DNA of 64,000 nt from Chitinophagaceae bacterium (GCA_016704325.1 JADJAG010000001.1:124001-188000), one strand, 5' to 3'. Shown: positions 51,698 to 61,594, counted from the first letter of the stretch. Numbers and translations: made by a program. The notes: generated by a model not told the origin, from the letters alone.

Positions 51698-52984
51698 TTA
51701 TTCTGACACCTTTTTCCATGCATTCTCTTCCATTCTCAGCATAAAAACAGATTTGTTTTCATAATACCATATCTCTTCAGTACTGCCTGGCAATCTCTTT
51801 GGTTCAATCGCAAAGTGTTCAGCAAGCCCGGAGGAGTTGTGTTTGCTGAAAGCCCCATCTAAACCTGTTCCATTTTGCAGCAGTAACTCACCGAAGTAAA
51901 GCACCTGGTCATAACCTTTGATGGCAAAATTGGCAGGGTTCATGGCGTATTTCCCGGCATAGGCTTGTTGAAACCGGATGACGGCCGCATTTGATTTGTC
52001 GAGCCAGAAATTCTGCGTGATATGCGTGGAAACTTTAGCAAATTGTTCTGTGGTGATGTGTTCAAAGTTCGTCCAGGTGGGCATGCCATAGACCGTAATC
52101 AGGTATTCTTCTGCAAGGCCATTGAGTTGTTTAATCACTGATCGCACAAAAGTTTCATCATTGGAAGGAATGATGATAATATTTCTGCCGGAGTCAGACA
52201 GCACATTCTTAACGTGCGTGTATTTAATTACGCTGCTATCGGTTAATTCAACAAATTCAATTGCCCGTTTGCCTTCTGCTTGTTGACTTAATTGATACTC
52301 CTTTAGATAGGATGCAAGTTCAGTTTCCCACGGTCGCTTTTTGTAAATCAGAATCAATTTATCTTGATAAGGAGTCTTGTTGATGTAGTCAATTGTTTTT
52401 TCGCAATGGGTTTTCATGGTCGCGTTTGCCAGCACGTAATATGGACTGGGTGTACTTCCGATAGCAGTAGTGGAAAAAGGTGAAACGAGCCAGGTTTTGT
52501 TCCTGGTAGCGTATTCAGTGGTAATTCTTAAACTGTTGTTACCAACAGGACCTATGATCAGGTCAGCATTTTTTAATTCGCCATTAAACAATTTCGCGCG
52601 CAATGCCGTGGTATCCATGCCCACATCATATACCAAAAGCCTGGCCCTCATCCCTGATTTTGCTAGACTGTCGAGTGCAAATACACAACCCTGGTAATAA
52701 GCTGCAGCAAGCTGGCTTTCCTCAGGAAAATAGTACGTGGAGGGATCGTCTAAATTATTAATAAAAGCTTTGCTTCCTTCAAAAGGCAGCAGGAGAGCGA
52801 TTGTGAATTCCTTTTGGCCCGGTTTGAAATTAGAAACTGCAGATGCAGTATCTGAAAGTAAGGTGCTGTTGCTATTCTTTGTATTAACTGATGTTACCTT
52901 AGCAGCATTTCCGGTAGTTTGGGAATTCGCGCTATTGCTTAAAAAGAATATACAAACCAGGAAAAGGATGCTACTCCCATTCAA
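51698..52984 (-). CDS. Periplasmic-binding-protein-fold (type 1) receptor-like protein
   Basis: The open frame extends to 53071 but overlaps guaA. The signal peptide is LNGSSILFLVCIFFLSNSANS|Q, so I place the start at TTG 52984, overlapping the guaA stop by 14 bp. About 428 residues. IALLLPFEGSK, YYQGCVFALDSLAKSG, LIIGPVGNNSLRITTEYA, WLVSPFSTTA and IKGYDQVLYFGELLLQNG are typical of LivK/ABC-type type 1 periplasmic binding domains. Many Bacteroidota homologues carry LysM repeats in front; none is present here. Ligand unknown. Probably translationally coupled to guaA. Confidence 0.8.
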   Translation of the reverse strand: MNGSSILFLVCIFFLSNSANSQTTGNAAKVTSVNTKNSNSTLLSDTASAVSNFKPGQKEFTIALLLPFEGSKAFINNLDDPSTYYFPEESQLAAAYYQGCVFALDSLAKSGMRARLLVYDVGMDTTALRAKLFNGELKNADLIIGPVGNNSLRITTEYATRNKTWLVSPFSTTAIGSTPSPYYVLANATMKTHCEKTIDYINKTPYQDKLILIYKKRPWETELASYLKEYQLSQQAEGKRAIEFVELTDSSVIKYTHVKNVLSDSGRNIIIIPSNDETFVRSVIKQLNGLAEEYLITVYGMPTWTNFEHITTEQFAKVSTHITQNFWLDKSNAAVIRFQQAYAGKYAMNPANFAIKGYDQVLYFGELLLQNGTGLDGAFSKHNSSGLAEHFAIEPKRLPGSTEEIWYYENKSVFMLRMEENAWKKVSE

Positions 52985-54509
52985 TGGTTGCCGGCGGTTT
53001 AGAACTGATGTCGAATACCACACGATTGATTCCTTTAATATTATTAATGATCTCATTGGATACTGATGCAAGAAACGGATAGGGCAGGTGGCTCCAGTCT
53101 GCCGTCATGCCATCTGTAGACTCCACAGCCCGAAGGCAAACGACCTTTTCATAAGTACGCTCATCACCCATCACACCTACCGACTGTACCGGCAGCAAGA
53201 TAGCACCTGCCTGCCATACTTTGTCGTAGAGGTTTTCTTTTTTAAGTGCGGAAATAAAAACATCATCAGCTTGCTGCAACAGGTTGACTTTCTCTTCAGT
53301 AATATCACCAAGAATGCGGATGGCAAGTCCCGGCCCCGGAAATGGATGCCTGTTCAGAATTTCGGCTGGAATCTTAAGCGCTGCGCCTACATTTCTAACT
53401 TCATCTTTAAAAAGCAACCTGAGTGGCTCTATTAGTTTAAGGTGCATCTTTTCCGGTAGTCCGCCAACATTATGATGGCTTTTTATGGTCTGAGAAGGTC
53501 CATGCACGGAAACAGATTCGATCACATCAGGATAGATCGTGCCCTGTGCCAGCCATTTGATATGGTCGAGCTTGCGGGATTCTTCCTCAAAAACACGGAT
53601 AAACTGTTCCCCAATAATTTTTCTCTTCTCTTCCGGGTCGCTGATGCCTTTCAGTGCGTCAAGAAATCGTTTGCCGGCATCTACTCCATCAATATTGAGG
53701 CCCATCTGCTCATAGGTTTTCAATACCTGCTGGAATTCATTCTTGCGCAGCAGACCATTATTGACAAAAAAACAAAATAGGTTTTTACCAATGGCGCGAT
53801 GAAGTAAGCCTGCAACCACGGTAGAGTCAACGCCACCTGAAAGCGCCAGCATAACATGCTCATCACCAACCTGCTTTTTTATGGTAGCGATTGCTGATTC
53901 AACAAAAGAATCAGGCGTCCAGTCTTGCCGGCAACCGGCAATGGAGACACAAAAATTCTGAAGCAATTTCTTCCCTTCTGTGGAGTGTATCACCTCCGGA
54001 TGAAACTGCAGGCAATAGACAGGTTTATCATATGCACCTTTATTGCTTTTGTAGGCAGCAATATCAATAGTGCCGGAGTTGGCAATCAGTTCAAAGTTGG
54101 GAGGTATAGCGGAAATCGTATCTGCATGCGACATCCAGACCTGTGCATCTTCCTTCACGTCCTTAAGAAACGGATCGTCCGTCATAAGCAGGTGTACCAT
54201 GGCCCTGCCATATTCTCTTTTTTGCGAGCGCATCACGTTACCACCCAGTTTTTTGGCAATCAGCTGTGCGCCATAACAAATTCCAAGAATCGGGTATTTG
54301 CCAAGTAAGGCATCAAGATCAATATCAGCAAAATGGGCATCATATACGGAGTAAGGACTCCCGGAAAGAATAATACCCTTTACATCCTGGTCCGGTGCCG
54401 GGAAATGGTGAAAAGGATGGATTTCGCAGTAAACATTCAACTCCCTTACCCGGCGGGCAATTAATTGGGTGTATTGCGATCCAAAATCAATGATCAGGAT
54501 TTTTTCCAT
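52971..54509 (-). CDS. guaA: GMP synthase (glutamine-hydrolysing)
   Basis: I start at ATG 54509 (MEKILIIDFGSQYTQLIARR), the conserved GuaA N-terminus; the frame continues upstream to 54545 without similarity. 512 residues. Class I glutaminase domain about 1-190 with the nucleophile in GICYGAQL (Cys78) and His/Glu in LQFHPEVIHS. ATP-pyrophosphatase domain about 205-390 with P-loop LALSGGVDSTVVAGLL. Dimerisation domain to the end (PPATIEWE). It converts XMP to GMP. Confidence 0.98.
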   Translation of the reverse strand: MEKILIIDFGSQYTQLIARRVRELNVYCEIHPFHHFPAPDQDVKGIILSGSPYSVYDAHFADIDLDALLGKYPILGICYGAQLIAKKLGGNVMRSQKREYGRAMVHLLMTDDPFLKDVKEDAQVWMSHADTISAIPPNFELIANSGTIDIAAYKSNKGAYDKPVYCLQFHPEVIHSTEGKKLLQNFCVSIAGCRQDWTPDSFVESAIATIKKQVGDEHVMLALSGGVDSTVVAGLLHRAIGKNLFCFFVNNGLLRKNEFQQVLKTYEQMGLNIDGVDAGKRFLDALKGISDPEEKRKIIGEQFIRVFEEESRKLDHIKWLAQGTIYPDVIESVSVHGPSQTIKSHHNVGGLPEKMHLKLIEPLRLLFKDEVRNVGAALKIPAEILNRHPFPGPGLAIRILGDITEEKVNLLQQADDVFISALKKENLYDKVWQAGAILLPVQSVGVMGDERTYEKVVCLRAVESTDGMTADWSHLPYPFLASVSNEIINNIKGINRVVFDISSKPPATIEWE

Positions 54510-54515
54510 GGCTGG

Positions 54516-54546
54516 CAAAGGTATTGTAAAGAGCGGATGCTTCAAA
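54516..54546 (-). promoter_or_regulatory. Strong promoter candidate of guaA, near-leaderless
   Basis: On the minus strand TTTG (54543-54546), a 19-bp spacer and TACCTTTG (54516-54523) match the Bacteroidota consensus exactly. The -7 box ends only 6 bp before the guaA ATG, so the predicted transcript starts at or next to the start codon. Confidence 0.55.
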
Positions 54547-54700
54547 AGTGGATTCCGTTATTGTTTCAACAACCGGATGTTTTTTAATGAATGCAGCAGA
54601 TGAATACCTAAGTTTCAATGGTCATCCCACCTCTATTATAAATCATTGCATGCAATTGATACGCTGGAGGTATTCCTGCTAAGATTTGCATACCAAATAA

Positions 54701-54731
54701 AAAAAGGCTGCCGAAACAAGGCAGCCTTTTT
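54701..54731 (-). terminator. Rho-independent terminator of the repeat-adhesin gene
   Basis: AAAAAGGCTGCC / GGCAGCCTTTTT, a 12-bp stem with a 7-base loop, followed on the minus strand by TTATTTGG. It is 18 bp past the adhesin stop. Confidence 0.85.
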
Positions 54732-54749
54732 ACTTTAAGTTTAAAAATT

Positions 54750-57700
54750 CTAGTGCTGATAGACTATTTGTCCATTGAACAGTTCTCCATTGAAGATCAC
54801 CCGCACAAAGTACAATCCTGCTCCATCGCCGGTTTGTAAATGAATTTCCTGAAGCAGTTCACCATCCGTTACCGGCAGCGTTTCGCCAAGTACCGACTGA
54901 CCGAGCGAATTGAAGATCTCTACAGTTGCATTGCCGGTTTCTGCACTATTTAATTGAAGATGCAACATGAACCGTCCGTCAGTAGGATTGGGATACATGG
55001 TCAAATCGGCCTTTTGGAGGTCAGCAATTTCAACATCCTTACAACCGCTGAATACCGTTGTTGCAGCGGATAACTTACTGCAACCTGTACTCATATTCGT
55101 AACCGTTAACCGGTAATTACCGGCCACGGTGGCAATGTAATCCCTGTTTGTTGCACCGATGATATCATTGCCATTATAATGCCATTGGTAGCCGAGTGTT
55201 ATTCCGGAAGCACCATTTCCGCGCAACTTAACCTTACCGTTTATACAGAGATCAGGATTGTCATCAGGATTTACAATCAGGATGGTTGCATTAGGTGTAG
55301 CCAGCCTGTTTATATCCACCACGTTTGAAGTATCGGTGCAACCATTAATGTCTGTGATCACCACTTTGTACTTCTTCTTGCTGTTACCACCTACAAGATA
55401 GGTCGAGTTGGTTTCACCCGGAATCGGATTTACGAAGTTGTACCATTGATAGCTCACTGCTGCTCCGGAAACTTCCGATAGCAGGACAGGTACTCCATTG
55501 CAAAGCGAATCAGGAATCGCCGGCGTAACACTTGCAACCGGGCTGTAGTTGATGATCACATTAGCTGTAACCAGACTATCGCATCCTGCTGCATTGGTGT
55601 AGGTATTTGAGTAAGCACCACTAACTGTTACCGAACCTCCCCATGGCAGCACGTAGCTATTACAAGCGGTTGCATTGAAGAATGTTGAATTGGAATAGTT
55701 GATAGTAACATTTGCAGTCACCACACTATCACATCCTGCTGCATTGGTGTAAGTATTGGAATATGCGCCGGAAGTGTTCACTGAACCTCCCCAAGGCAGT
55801 GTGTAACTATCACAAGCTGTTGCTGAGAAGGAAGTAGGCGTGCTTGAATAGTTGATAGTAACATTTGCTGTCACCACACTATCGCAACCTGCTGCATTGG
55901 TGTAAGTATTGGAATACGCACCGGAAGTATTCACTGAACCTCCCCATGGCAGTGTGTAACTATCACAAGCTGTTGCTGAGAAGGAAGTAGGCGTGCTTGA
56001 ATAGTTGATAGTAACATTTGCAGTCACCACACTATCGCAACCTGCTGCATTGGTGTAAGTATTAGAATACGCACCGGAAGTATTCACTGAACCACCCCAT
56101 GGCAATGTGTAACTATCACAAGCCGTTGCACTAAACGAAGTCGGAGTTGAACTGTAATTGATGGTGACATTTGCAGTCACTACACTATCACATCCTGCTG
56201 CATTGGTGTAAGTATTAGAATACGCACCGGATGTATTCACTGAACCACCCCATGGCAATGTGTAACTATCACAAGCCGTTGCACTAAACGAAGTCGGAGT
56301 TGAACTGTAATTGATGGTGACATTTGCAGTTACCACACTATCACATCCTGCTGCATTGGTATAAGTATTGGAATAAGCACCGGAAGTAATCACTGAACCA
56401 CCCCATGGCAGTGTATAACTATCACATGCTGTTGCACTAAATGAAGTCGGAGTACTTGAATAGTTGATAGTAACATTTGCAGTCACTACACTATCGCATC
56501 CTGCTGCATTCGCATAAGTATTACTGTAAGCACCGGATGTGTTCACTGATCCACCCCAAGGCAATGTGTAACTATCACAAGCCGTTGCACTGAATGAAGT
56601 AGGAGTGCTGGAATAGTTGATGGTAACATTTGCAGTCACTACACTATCGCAACCTGCTCCATTGGTGTAAGTATTACTGTAAGCACCCGAAGTATTCACT
56701 GAACCACCCCAAGGCAGTGTGTAACTATCACAAGCTGTTGCACTGAATGAAGTAGGCGTTGAACTGTAGTTGATAGTAACATTTGCTGTCACCATACTAT
56801 CACAACCTGCAGCATTCAAATAAGTATTGCTGTAAGCACCTGAAGTATTTACTGAACCACCCCAAGGAAGTGTGTAACTATCACAAGCTGTTGCACTGAA
56901 TGAAGTTGGAGTTGAACTGTAATTGATGGTAACATTTGCAGTTACCACGCTATCACAACCTGCTGCATTGGTGTAAGTATTGGAATAAGCACCGGAAGTA
57001 TTCACTGAACCACCCCATGGCAGTGTGTAACTATCACATGCCGTTGCACTGAATGAAGTCGGAGTTGAACTGTAGTTGATGGTAACATTTGCAGTAACCA
57101 CACTATCGCAACCTGCTGCATTCGCATAAGTATTGCTGTAAGCACCGGAAGTATTTACTGATCCACCCCATGGCAGTGTATAACTGTCACAAGCAGTTGC
57201 ACTAAATGAAGTAGGAGTTGAACTGTAGTTGATGGTAACATTTGCAGTCACCACACTATCGCAACCTGCTGCATTGGTGTAAGTATTGGAATAAGCACCG
57301 GAAGTATTTACTGAACCACCCCAAGGCAGTGTGTAGCTATCACAAGCTGTTGCTGAGAATGAAGTAGGAGTGCTGGAATAGTTGATAGTAACATTTGCAG
57401 TCACCACACTATCACAACCTGCTGCATTGGTGTAAGTATTACTGTATGCACCGGAAGTATTCACTGATCCACCCCATGGCAGTGTGTAACTATCACAAGC
57501 TGTTGCACTAAATGAAGTAGGAGTTGAACTGTAGTTGATGGTAACATTTGCAGTCACCACACTATCACATCCTGCTGCATTGGTGTAAGTATTGGAATAA
57601 GCACCGGAAGTATTTACTGATCCACCCCATGGCAATGTGTAACTATCACATGCCGTTGCACTGAATGAAGTAGGAGTTGAACTGTAATTGATAGTAACAT

Positions 57701-57911
57701 TTGCTGTCACCACACTATCGCAACCTGCCGCATTCAAATAAGTATTGCTGTAAGCACCGGAAGTATTTACTGAACCTCCCCAAGGCAGTGTGTAACTATC
57801 ACAAGCTGTTGCACTGAATGAAGTAGGAGTGCTGGAATAGTTGATGGTAACATTTGCAGTCACCACACTATCGCAACCTGCTGCATTGGTGTAAGTATTG
57901 GAATAACGCAC
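54750..57911 (-). CDS. Giant repeat adhesin, C-terminal part (frame-split)
   Basis: 1053 codons, the downstream part of one gene whose upstream part is 57921-61070. It contains 16 copies of the 51-residue repeat (core ATACDSYTLPWGG ... AGCDSVVTANVTINYS), each with two Cys. These are followed by Ig/PKD-like domains (about 800-960: PVASVTPAIPDSLCNGVPV, YQWHYNGNDIIGATNRDY) and a type A sorting domain (MYPNPTDGRFMLHLQL ... GLYFVRVIFNGELF). The apparent start codon lies inside a repeat and is not a real start; the product needs the upstream signal peptide. Surface adhesin role inferred. Confidence 0.8.
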   Translation of the reverse strand: MRYSNTYTNAAGCDSVVTANVTINYSSTPTSFSATACDSYTLPWGGSVNTSGAYSNTYLNAAGCDSVVTANVTINYSSTPTSFSATACDSYTLPWGGSVNTSGAYSNTYTNAAGCDSVVTANVTINYSSTPTSFSATACDSYTLPWGGSVNTSGAYSNTYTNAAGCDSVVTANVTINYSSTPTSFSATACDSYTLPWGGSVNTSGAYSNTYTNAAGCDSVVTANVTINYSSTPTSFSATACDSYTLPWGGSVNTSGAYSNTYANAAGCDSVVTANVTINYSSTPTSFSATACDSYTLPWGGSVNTSGAYSNTYTNAAGCDSVVTANVTINYSSTPTSFSATACDSYTLPWGGSVNTSGAYSNTYLNAAGCDSMVTANVTINYSSTPTSFSATACDSYTLPWGGSVNTSGAYSNTYTNGAGCDSVVTANVTINYSSTPTSFSATACDSYTLPWGGSVNTSGAYSNTYANAAGCDSVVTANVTINYSSTPTSFSATACDSYTLPWGGSVITSGAYSNTYTNAAGCDSVVTANVTINYSSTPTSFSATACDSYTLPWGGSVNTSGAYSNTYTNAAGCDSVVTANVTINYSSTPTSFSATACDSYTLPWGGSVNTSGAYSNTYTNAAGCDSVVTANVTINYSSTPTSFSATACDSYTLPWGGSVNTSGAYSNTYTNAAGCDSVVTANVTINYSSTPTSFSATACDSYTLPWGGSVNTSGAYSNTYTNAAGCDSVVTANVTINYSNSTFFNATACNSYVLPWGGSVTVSGAYSNTYTNAAGCDSLVTANVIINYSPVASVTPAIPDSLCNGVPVLLSEVSGAAVSYQWYNFVNPIPGETNSTYLVGGNSKKKYKVVITDINGCTDTSNVVDINRLATPNATILIVNPDDNPDLCINGKVKLRGNGASGITLGYQWHYNGNDIIGATNRDYIATVAGNYRLTVTNMSTGCSKLSAATTVFSGCKDVEIADLQKADLTMYPNPTDGRFMLHLQLNSAETGNATVEIFNSLGQSVLGETLPVTDGELLQEIHLQTGDGAGLYFVRVIFNGELFNGQIVYQH

Positions 57912-58590
57912 CGGAAGTATTCACTGAACCACCCCAAGGCAGTGTGTAACTATCACAAGCTGTTGCACTGAGAATGAAGTAGGAGTTGAACTGTAATTGA
58001 TAGTAACATTTGCAGTCACCACACTATCGCAACCTGCTGCATTGGTGTAAGTATTGGAATAAGCACCGGAAGTATTTACTGAACCTCCCCATGGCAGTGT
58101 GTAACTATCACAAGCTGTTGCTGAGAAGGAAGTCGGAGTTGAACTGTAATTGATAGTAACATTTGCAGTTACTACGCTATCACAACCTTCCGCATTGGTA
58201 TAAGTGTTGTTGTAAGCACCCGATGAAGTCACCGATCCACCCCATGGCAAATCATAACTATCACAAGCAGTTACATCAAATGAAGTAGGCGTGCTGGAAT
58301 TATTGATGGTCACATTTGCTGTAACTAAACTGTCGCATCCTTCCGCATTCGTGTAAGTATTGCTGTAAGCACCTGAGGAAGTTACTGAACCGCCCCAAGG
58401 CAATTCATAACTATCGCAAGCAGTCACATCAAATGAAGTAGGAGTAGAGCTGTTGTTAATGGTCACATTAGCGGTAACTATACTGTCACAACCATCTGCA
58501 CTGGTATAGGTATTCGAATAAGCATCGCTTACAGTCACCGAACCACCCCAGGGTAAGGTGTAACTGTCGCATGCAGTAACATCAAAGGAT
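55541..58590 (-). repeat. 20 tandem copies of a 153-bp coding repeat
   Basis: The GCDS-coding core recurs about every 152-153 bp, 20 times, from about 55587 to 58488. Central copies are nearly identical in DNA. The three at the N-terminal end (SADGCDSIV, NAEGCDSLV, NAEGCDSVV) and the last one (ACNSYVLPWGG) are more diverged, as expected if unequal exchange homogenises the middle. Confidence 0.9.
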
Positions 58591-61070
58591 GATGTATAAC
58601 TATTTTCAACGGTCAGCACATTGCAATCATCATCGATGCCATTACAAATTTCAGTTCCTCCCGGATTAATATTTTCATCTGAATCATTACAATCAACAGT
58701 TGAATCATATCCGTCATTATCATTATCGATGGTAGGGGAAATGGTTCCTGTTAAGACTACATTCAACAATTGTAATATTCCTGTTGTACTCGAAGCATTG
58801 AAGCCGTATATCCTGAATTTTACAGGGAGTGAAGTGGAGAAATCAGCGAAGTCCCACGATCCGGTTGCAGTAATTCCACAACTCGTATTGCTCGGAGCCT
58901 GATCACTTCCCTCATCGATCCAGGAAGTGCCGCCATTAATACTGTATGCATACCTTACAGATACCGGACCAGTAGTACTTCTTCTTAATCCTGCTGAAAA
59001 TGAATTGGCATCTACTTTAAAACCGCTATTTGGTGTTATGGTAAATTCAATGGCAGCGAGGGCATCGTTATAGGTAAGTGTGCTTGAAAAACCGGAATTT
59101 GAAAATCCTGTGCCGCATGGTGATCCCGGCGTATTCGTTCCATTTACCCGGGTCAATGAACTGCCAACGGCATTGGCATCAACATAATTCGGAACTCCTG
59201 TAGTTGCCGAAGTATAATTGTAAATGCCGTAAGCAACTAAGTTATCTGTAGTACCATCGCAATTATCATCGATTCCATTATAAACTTCCGGTGCTCCGGG
59301 ATAAATGCTTGCATTTCCATCATTACAATCGGTACTGTTGGCTACATAACCTGTTGGTTGTGTACAGGACATTGAATCAATGCCAATATTTCCATAAGTA
59401 TCACCATCAGCATCTGCATACCAGGTTGATTGGCCGGTAAGGGCAATTGTTGCCGATAGAGAATTCGTGCAGCCGCCGCCATCTGTAACCGTTATGGTAT
59501 AGGTTCCTGCTGATACACCGCTGATATCTTCTGTTGTTGCTCCATTGGACCACAGATACGTGAATCCGGAGCCACTGCCAAGCGTAATTGTAAAATCATC
59601 CACCCCTAATCCGTCATCTGAGCCGCTTGCATTTAAGTCAGTCCATCTGATATAAAAAGTAGCCCCATCCGGAATCGATAACCCTGTTATTGAATTTGAA
59701 ATGATTGACCTATTAGCAATCAGATTTCCATCGAGTGCACCTACTGTTCCGCTTGTTACAGGCGCAATAAAATCAAGTGCATCAACATCTATCCAGGTTC
59801 CTGATGTAATACTTGTGGCATTAAGGCTGTATTGAAAATCAAGTCTATCAGTCCTGCCAAGTGCACCTAATCGCCATTGTTCACCGGTATATGCAATAGT
59901 AAGTGTTGTGACTGTACCTCCAGTGGAATTTGTAAATGTTGCACCAATAGTTGGAATAACACTTCCTGATTGGAGTGCACCAATTGCACGATCTGTATTT
60001 GCACCAGTACCGAAACTATAGGTATCTCCTGTAGCTAGAGTTCCTGACCCTGCTGAGTATATTGCGTTAGCGCCAGTTCCGCTTTCAACAAAGCTCCAAC
60101 CTGCGGGCATTGCAGATGATGAACCGGCATTTGCAAGTGAGTTGAAGTTTTCCGAATAGCTTTGTGAAGCAGGAGCACCCGCTACCGTAATATCAATGGA
60201 TCCATTCGCACCACCTCCTGCACAAGTAGCATCTACATGTGTTTCGGAAATTCCAATGGCATCAGGTTGTGTAATGTTTATACTGGTAGTAGCAGCGCAG
60301 GTATTTGCATCGGTTACCGTTACCGTATATGTTCCCGCTCCAATGGAAGTAAGATCCTGCGTAGTTGCCCCGTTGGACCAGAGATAACTGTAAGGAGAAA
60401 CCCCGCCGCTTTCTGATAAATCTATGGAGCCATTGCTGCCACCATTGCAAGTAACATTTACATGTGTTTCCGACAAGTTGATTGTCGGGCATGTCAAAGT
60501 GAAGGTTCCCTTATAATTAGCTCCAAAGTTGGTATCGTAGTGTGTGCCGTCGCTGCTGGGCGCATCCCAATACACTTCCAGGTAATAGGTTCCGGGCAAA
60601 AGACCCGTAAGCATATTCACATTGGCATTGGTGGTAGCCCATTTTTGATCACCGCCTCCAAGATCTGCGTTGAAACCTAATCCAATAGCGGTAAAAGATC
60701 CGGGTGAGCCGGATGTTGAATAGATCCGGTAATTGATATTTGCACCGAAGACATCGGAGCCGCCATTCTTGTACGTCTTTACTTCCCCACCATTTAGTTT
60801 CAGGGTAGCTCCATAAACAAAGGAGCCAATATCTATGCCACTAAAAGGTGTCCCGGGATCTGAGTTAATACCGCCTGCACGGTACTCATTACCTGAACCA
60901 CGATCAAATATTACATAGGTCTGAAAGATGCCGCTTCCGGCATAGGTAGCAAGGGTGCTACCTAATAAAGTGATCAGCAACATAAAATGCTTTGCAATAC
61001 GGAAATTCAGTTGCGGTCGAGTTTCAGCAATTGAAAACAGACCTTGCTTTTCGGGTAAAAAATTCTTCAT
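57921..61070 (-). CDS. Giant repeat adhesin, N-terminal part (frame-split)
   Basis: I use ATG 61070 (MKNFLPEKQG; 61079 is possible). Long signal peptide to about residue 45 (LLGSTLATYAGS). Then a lectin-like beta-domain (about 46-195). SprB-type repeats with YLWSNGATTQDLTSIGAGTY and YLWSNGATTEDISGVSAGTY are interrupted by a jelly-roll insert (about 275-490). Next are two MopE-like metal-binding modules rich in Asp/Asn (DCNDGNASIYPGAPE, DCNDSDENINPGGTE) and the first four 51-residue repeats. The frame fails at about 57964-57974, where two extra bases occur, and reads VQQLVIVTH to a stop. Restoring both local indels fuses it with 54750-57911 into about 2100 residues. Confidence 0.8.
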   Translation of the reverse strand: MKNFLPEKQGLFSIAETRPQLNFRIAKHFMLLITLLGSTLATYAGSGIFQTYVIFDRGSGNEYRAGGINSDPGTPFSGIDIGSFVYGATLKLNGGEVKTYKNGGSDVFGANINYRIYSTSGSPGSFTAIGLGFNADLGGGDQKWATTNANVNMLTGLLPGTYYLEVYWDAPSSDGTHYDTNFGANYKGTFTLTCPTINLSETHVNVTCNGGSNGSIDLSESGGVSPYSYLWSNGATTQDLTSIGAGTYTVTVTDANTCAATTSINITQPDAIGISETHVDATCAGGGANGSIDITVAGAPASQSYSENFNSLANAGSSSAMPAGWSFVESGTGANAIYSAGSGTLATGDTYSFGTGANTDRAIGALQSGSVIPTIGATFTNSTGGTVTTLTIAYTGEQWRLGALGRTDRLDFQYSLNATSITSGTWIDVDALDFIAPVTSGTVGALDGNLIANRSIISNSITGLSIPDGATFYIRWTDLNASGSDDGLGVDDFTITLGSGSGFTYLWSNGATTEDISGVSAGTYTITVTDGGGCTNSLSATIALTGQSTWYADADGDTYGNIGIDSMSCTQPTGYVANSTDCNDGNASIYPGAPEVYNGIDDNCDGTTDNLVAYGIYNYTSATTGVPNYVDANAVGSSLTRVNGTNTPGSPCGTGFSNSGFSSTLTYNDALAAIEFTITPNSGFKVDANSFSAGLRRSTTGPVSVRYAYSINGGTSWIDEGSDQAPSNTSCGITATGSWDFADFSTSLPVKFRIYGFNASSTTGILQLLNVVLTGTISPTIDNDNDGYDSTVDCNDSDENINPGGTEICNGIDDDCNVLTVENSYTSSFDVTACDSYTLPWGGSVTVSDAYSNTYTSADGCDSIVTANVTINNSSTPTSFDVTACDSYELPWGGSVTSSGAYSNTYTNAEGCDSLVTANVTINNSSTPTSFDVTACDSYDLPWGGSVTSSGAYNNTYTNAEGCDSVVTANVTINYSSTPTSFSATACDSYTLPWGGSVNTSGAYSNTYTNAAGCDSVVTANVTINYSSTPTSFSVQQLVIVTHCLGVVQ

Positions 61071-61079
61071 GGGCAGCAT

Positions 61080-61594
61080 GATTTTTTAATGGGTGATTTG
61101 GTGGATCGAATGTTAAAACAGGCTAAAATTTTCCATCACGGACAAGCCGGTTATCCTGCGATTTATTTTACAATTCATAGTAGCAATGGTAATAGGAAAT
61201 GATTGTGAAATTAAGTTCATTATTAATAGATGACAGCACAATTTTCTTACGATTCTTACTTGTTATATACTAATGTGGATAATTGACAGACTATTGCTTT
61301 CTCAAAAGCATACAATGGCCGGAGTCAGTTATATGTGGTCTGTACTAAACGCCGGATTATCAATAAAATACACTAATCGTGATACACAATCGTCAAAGCA
61401 GTTTCAACACCGGGGATTTCCAAAGTCACTTATTCTATAGCCCGGCATATAAAAACATGCCACCAAGTAGTCAGTAGAAAACAGGAATGACGAAATACTC
61501 TCAACTACATAACATTAATGACTGTCAATCAGCAATAGCATTACATTGCTGCATGGACATTCAATAAGGAAATCATAAGGCTTTAAACAAACAA
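61080..61594. other. 515-bp gene-free stretch
   Basis: AT-rich, with no supported gene or structure. It should hold the promoter of the adhesin gene. Confidence 0.4.

Noticed and set aside
61430..61480. TATAGCCCGGCAT, also present in the second RayT remnant, suggesting a third remnant
   Set aside because: The surrounding translation does not resemble the transposase in any frame.
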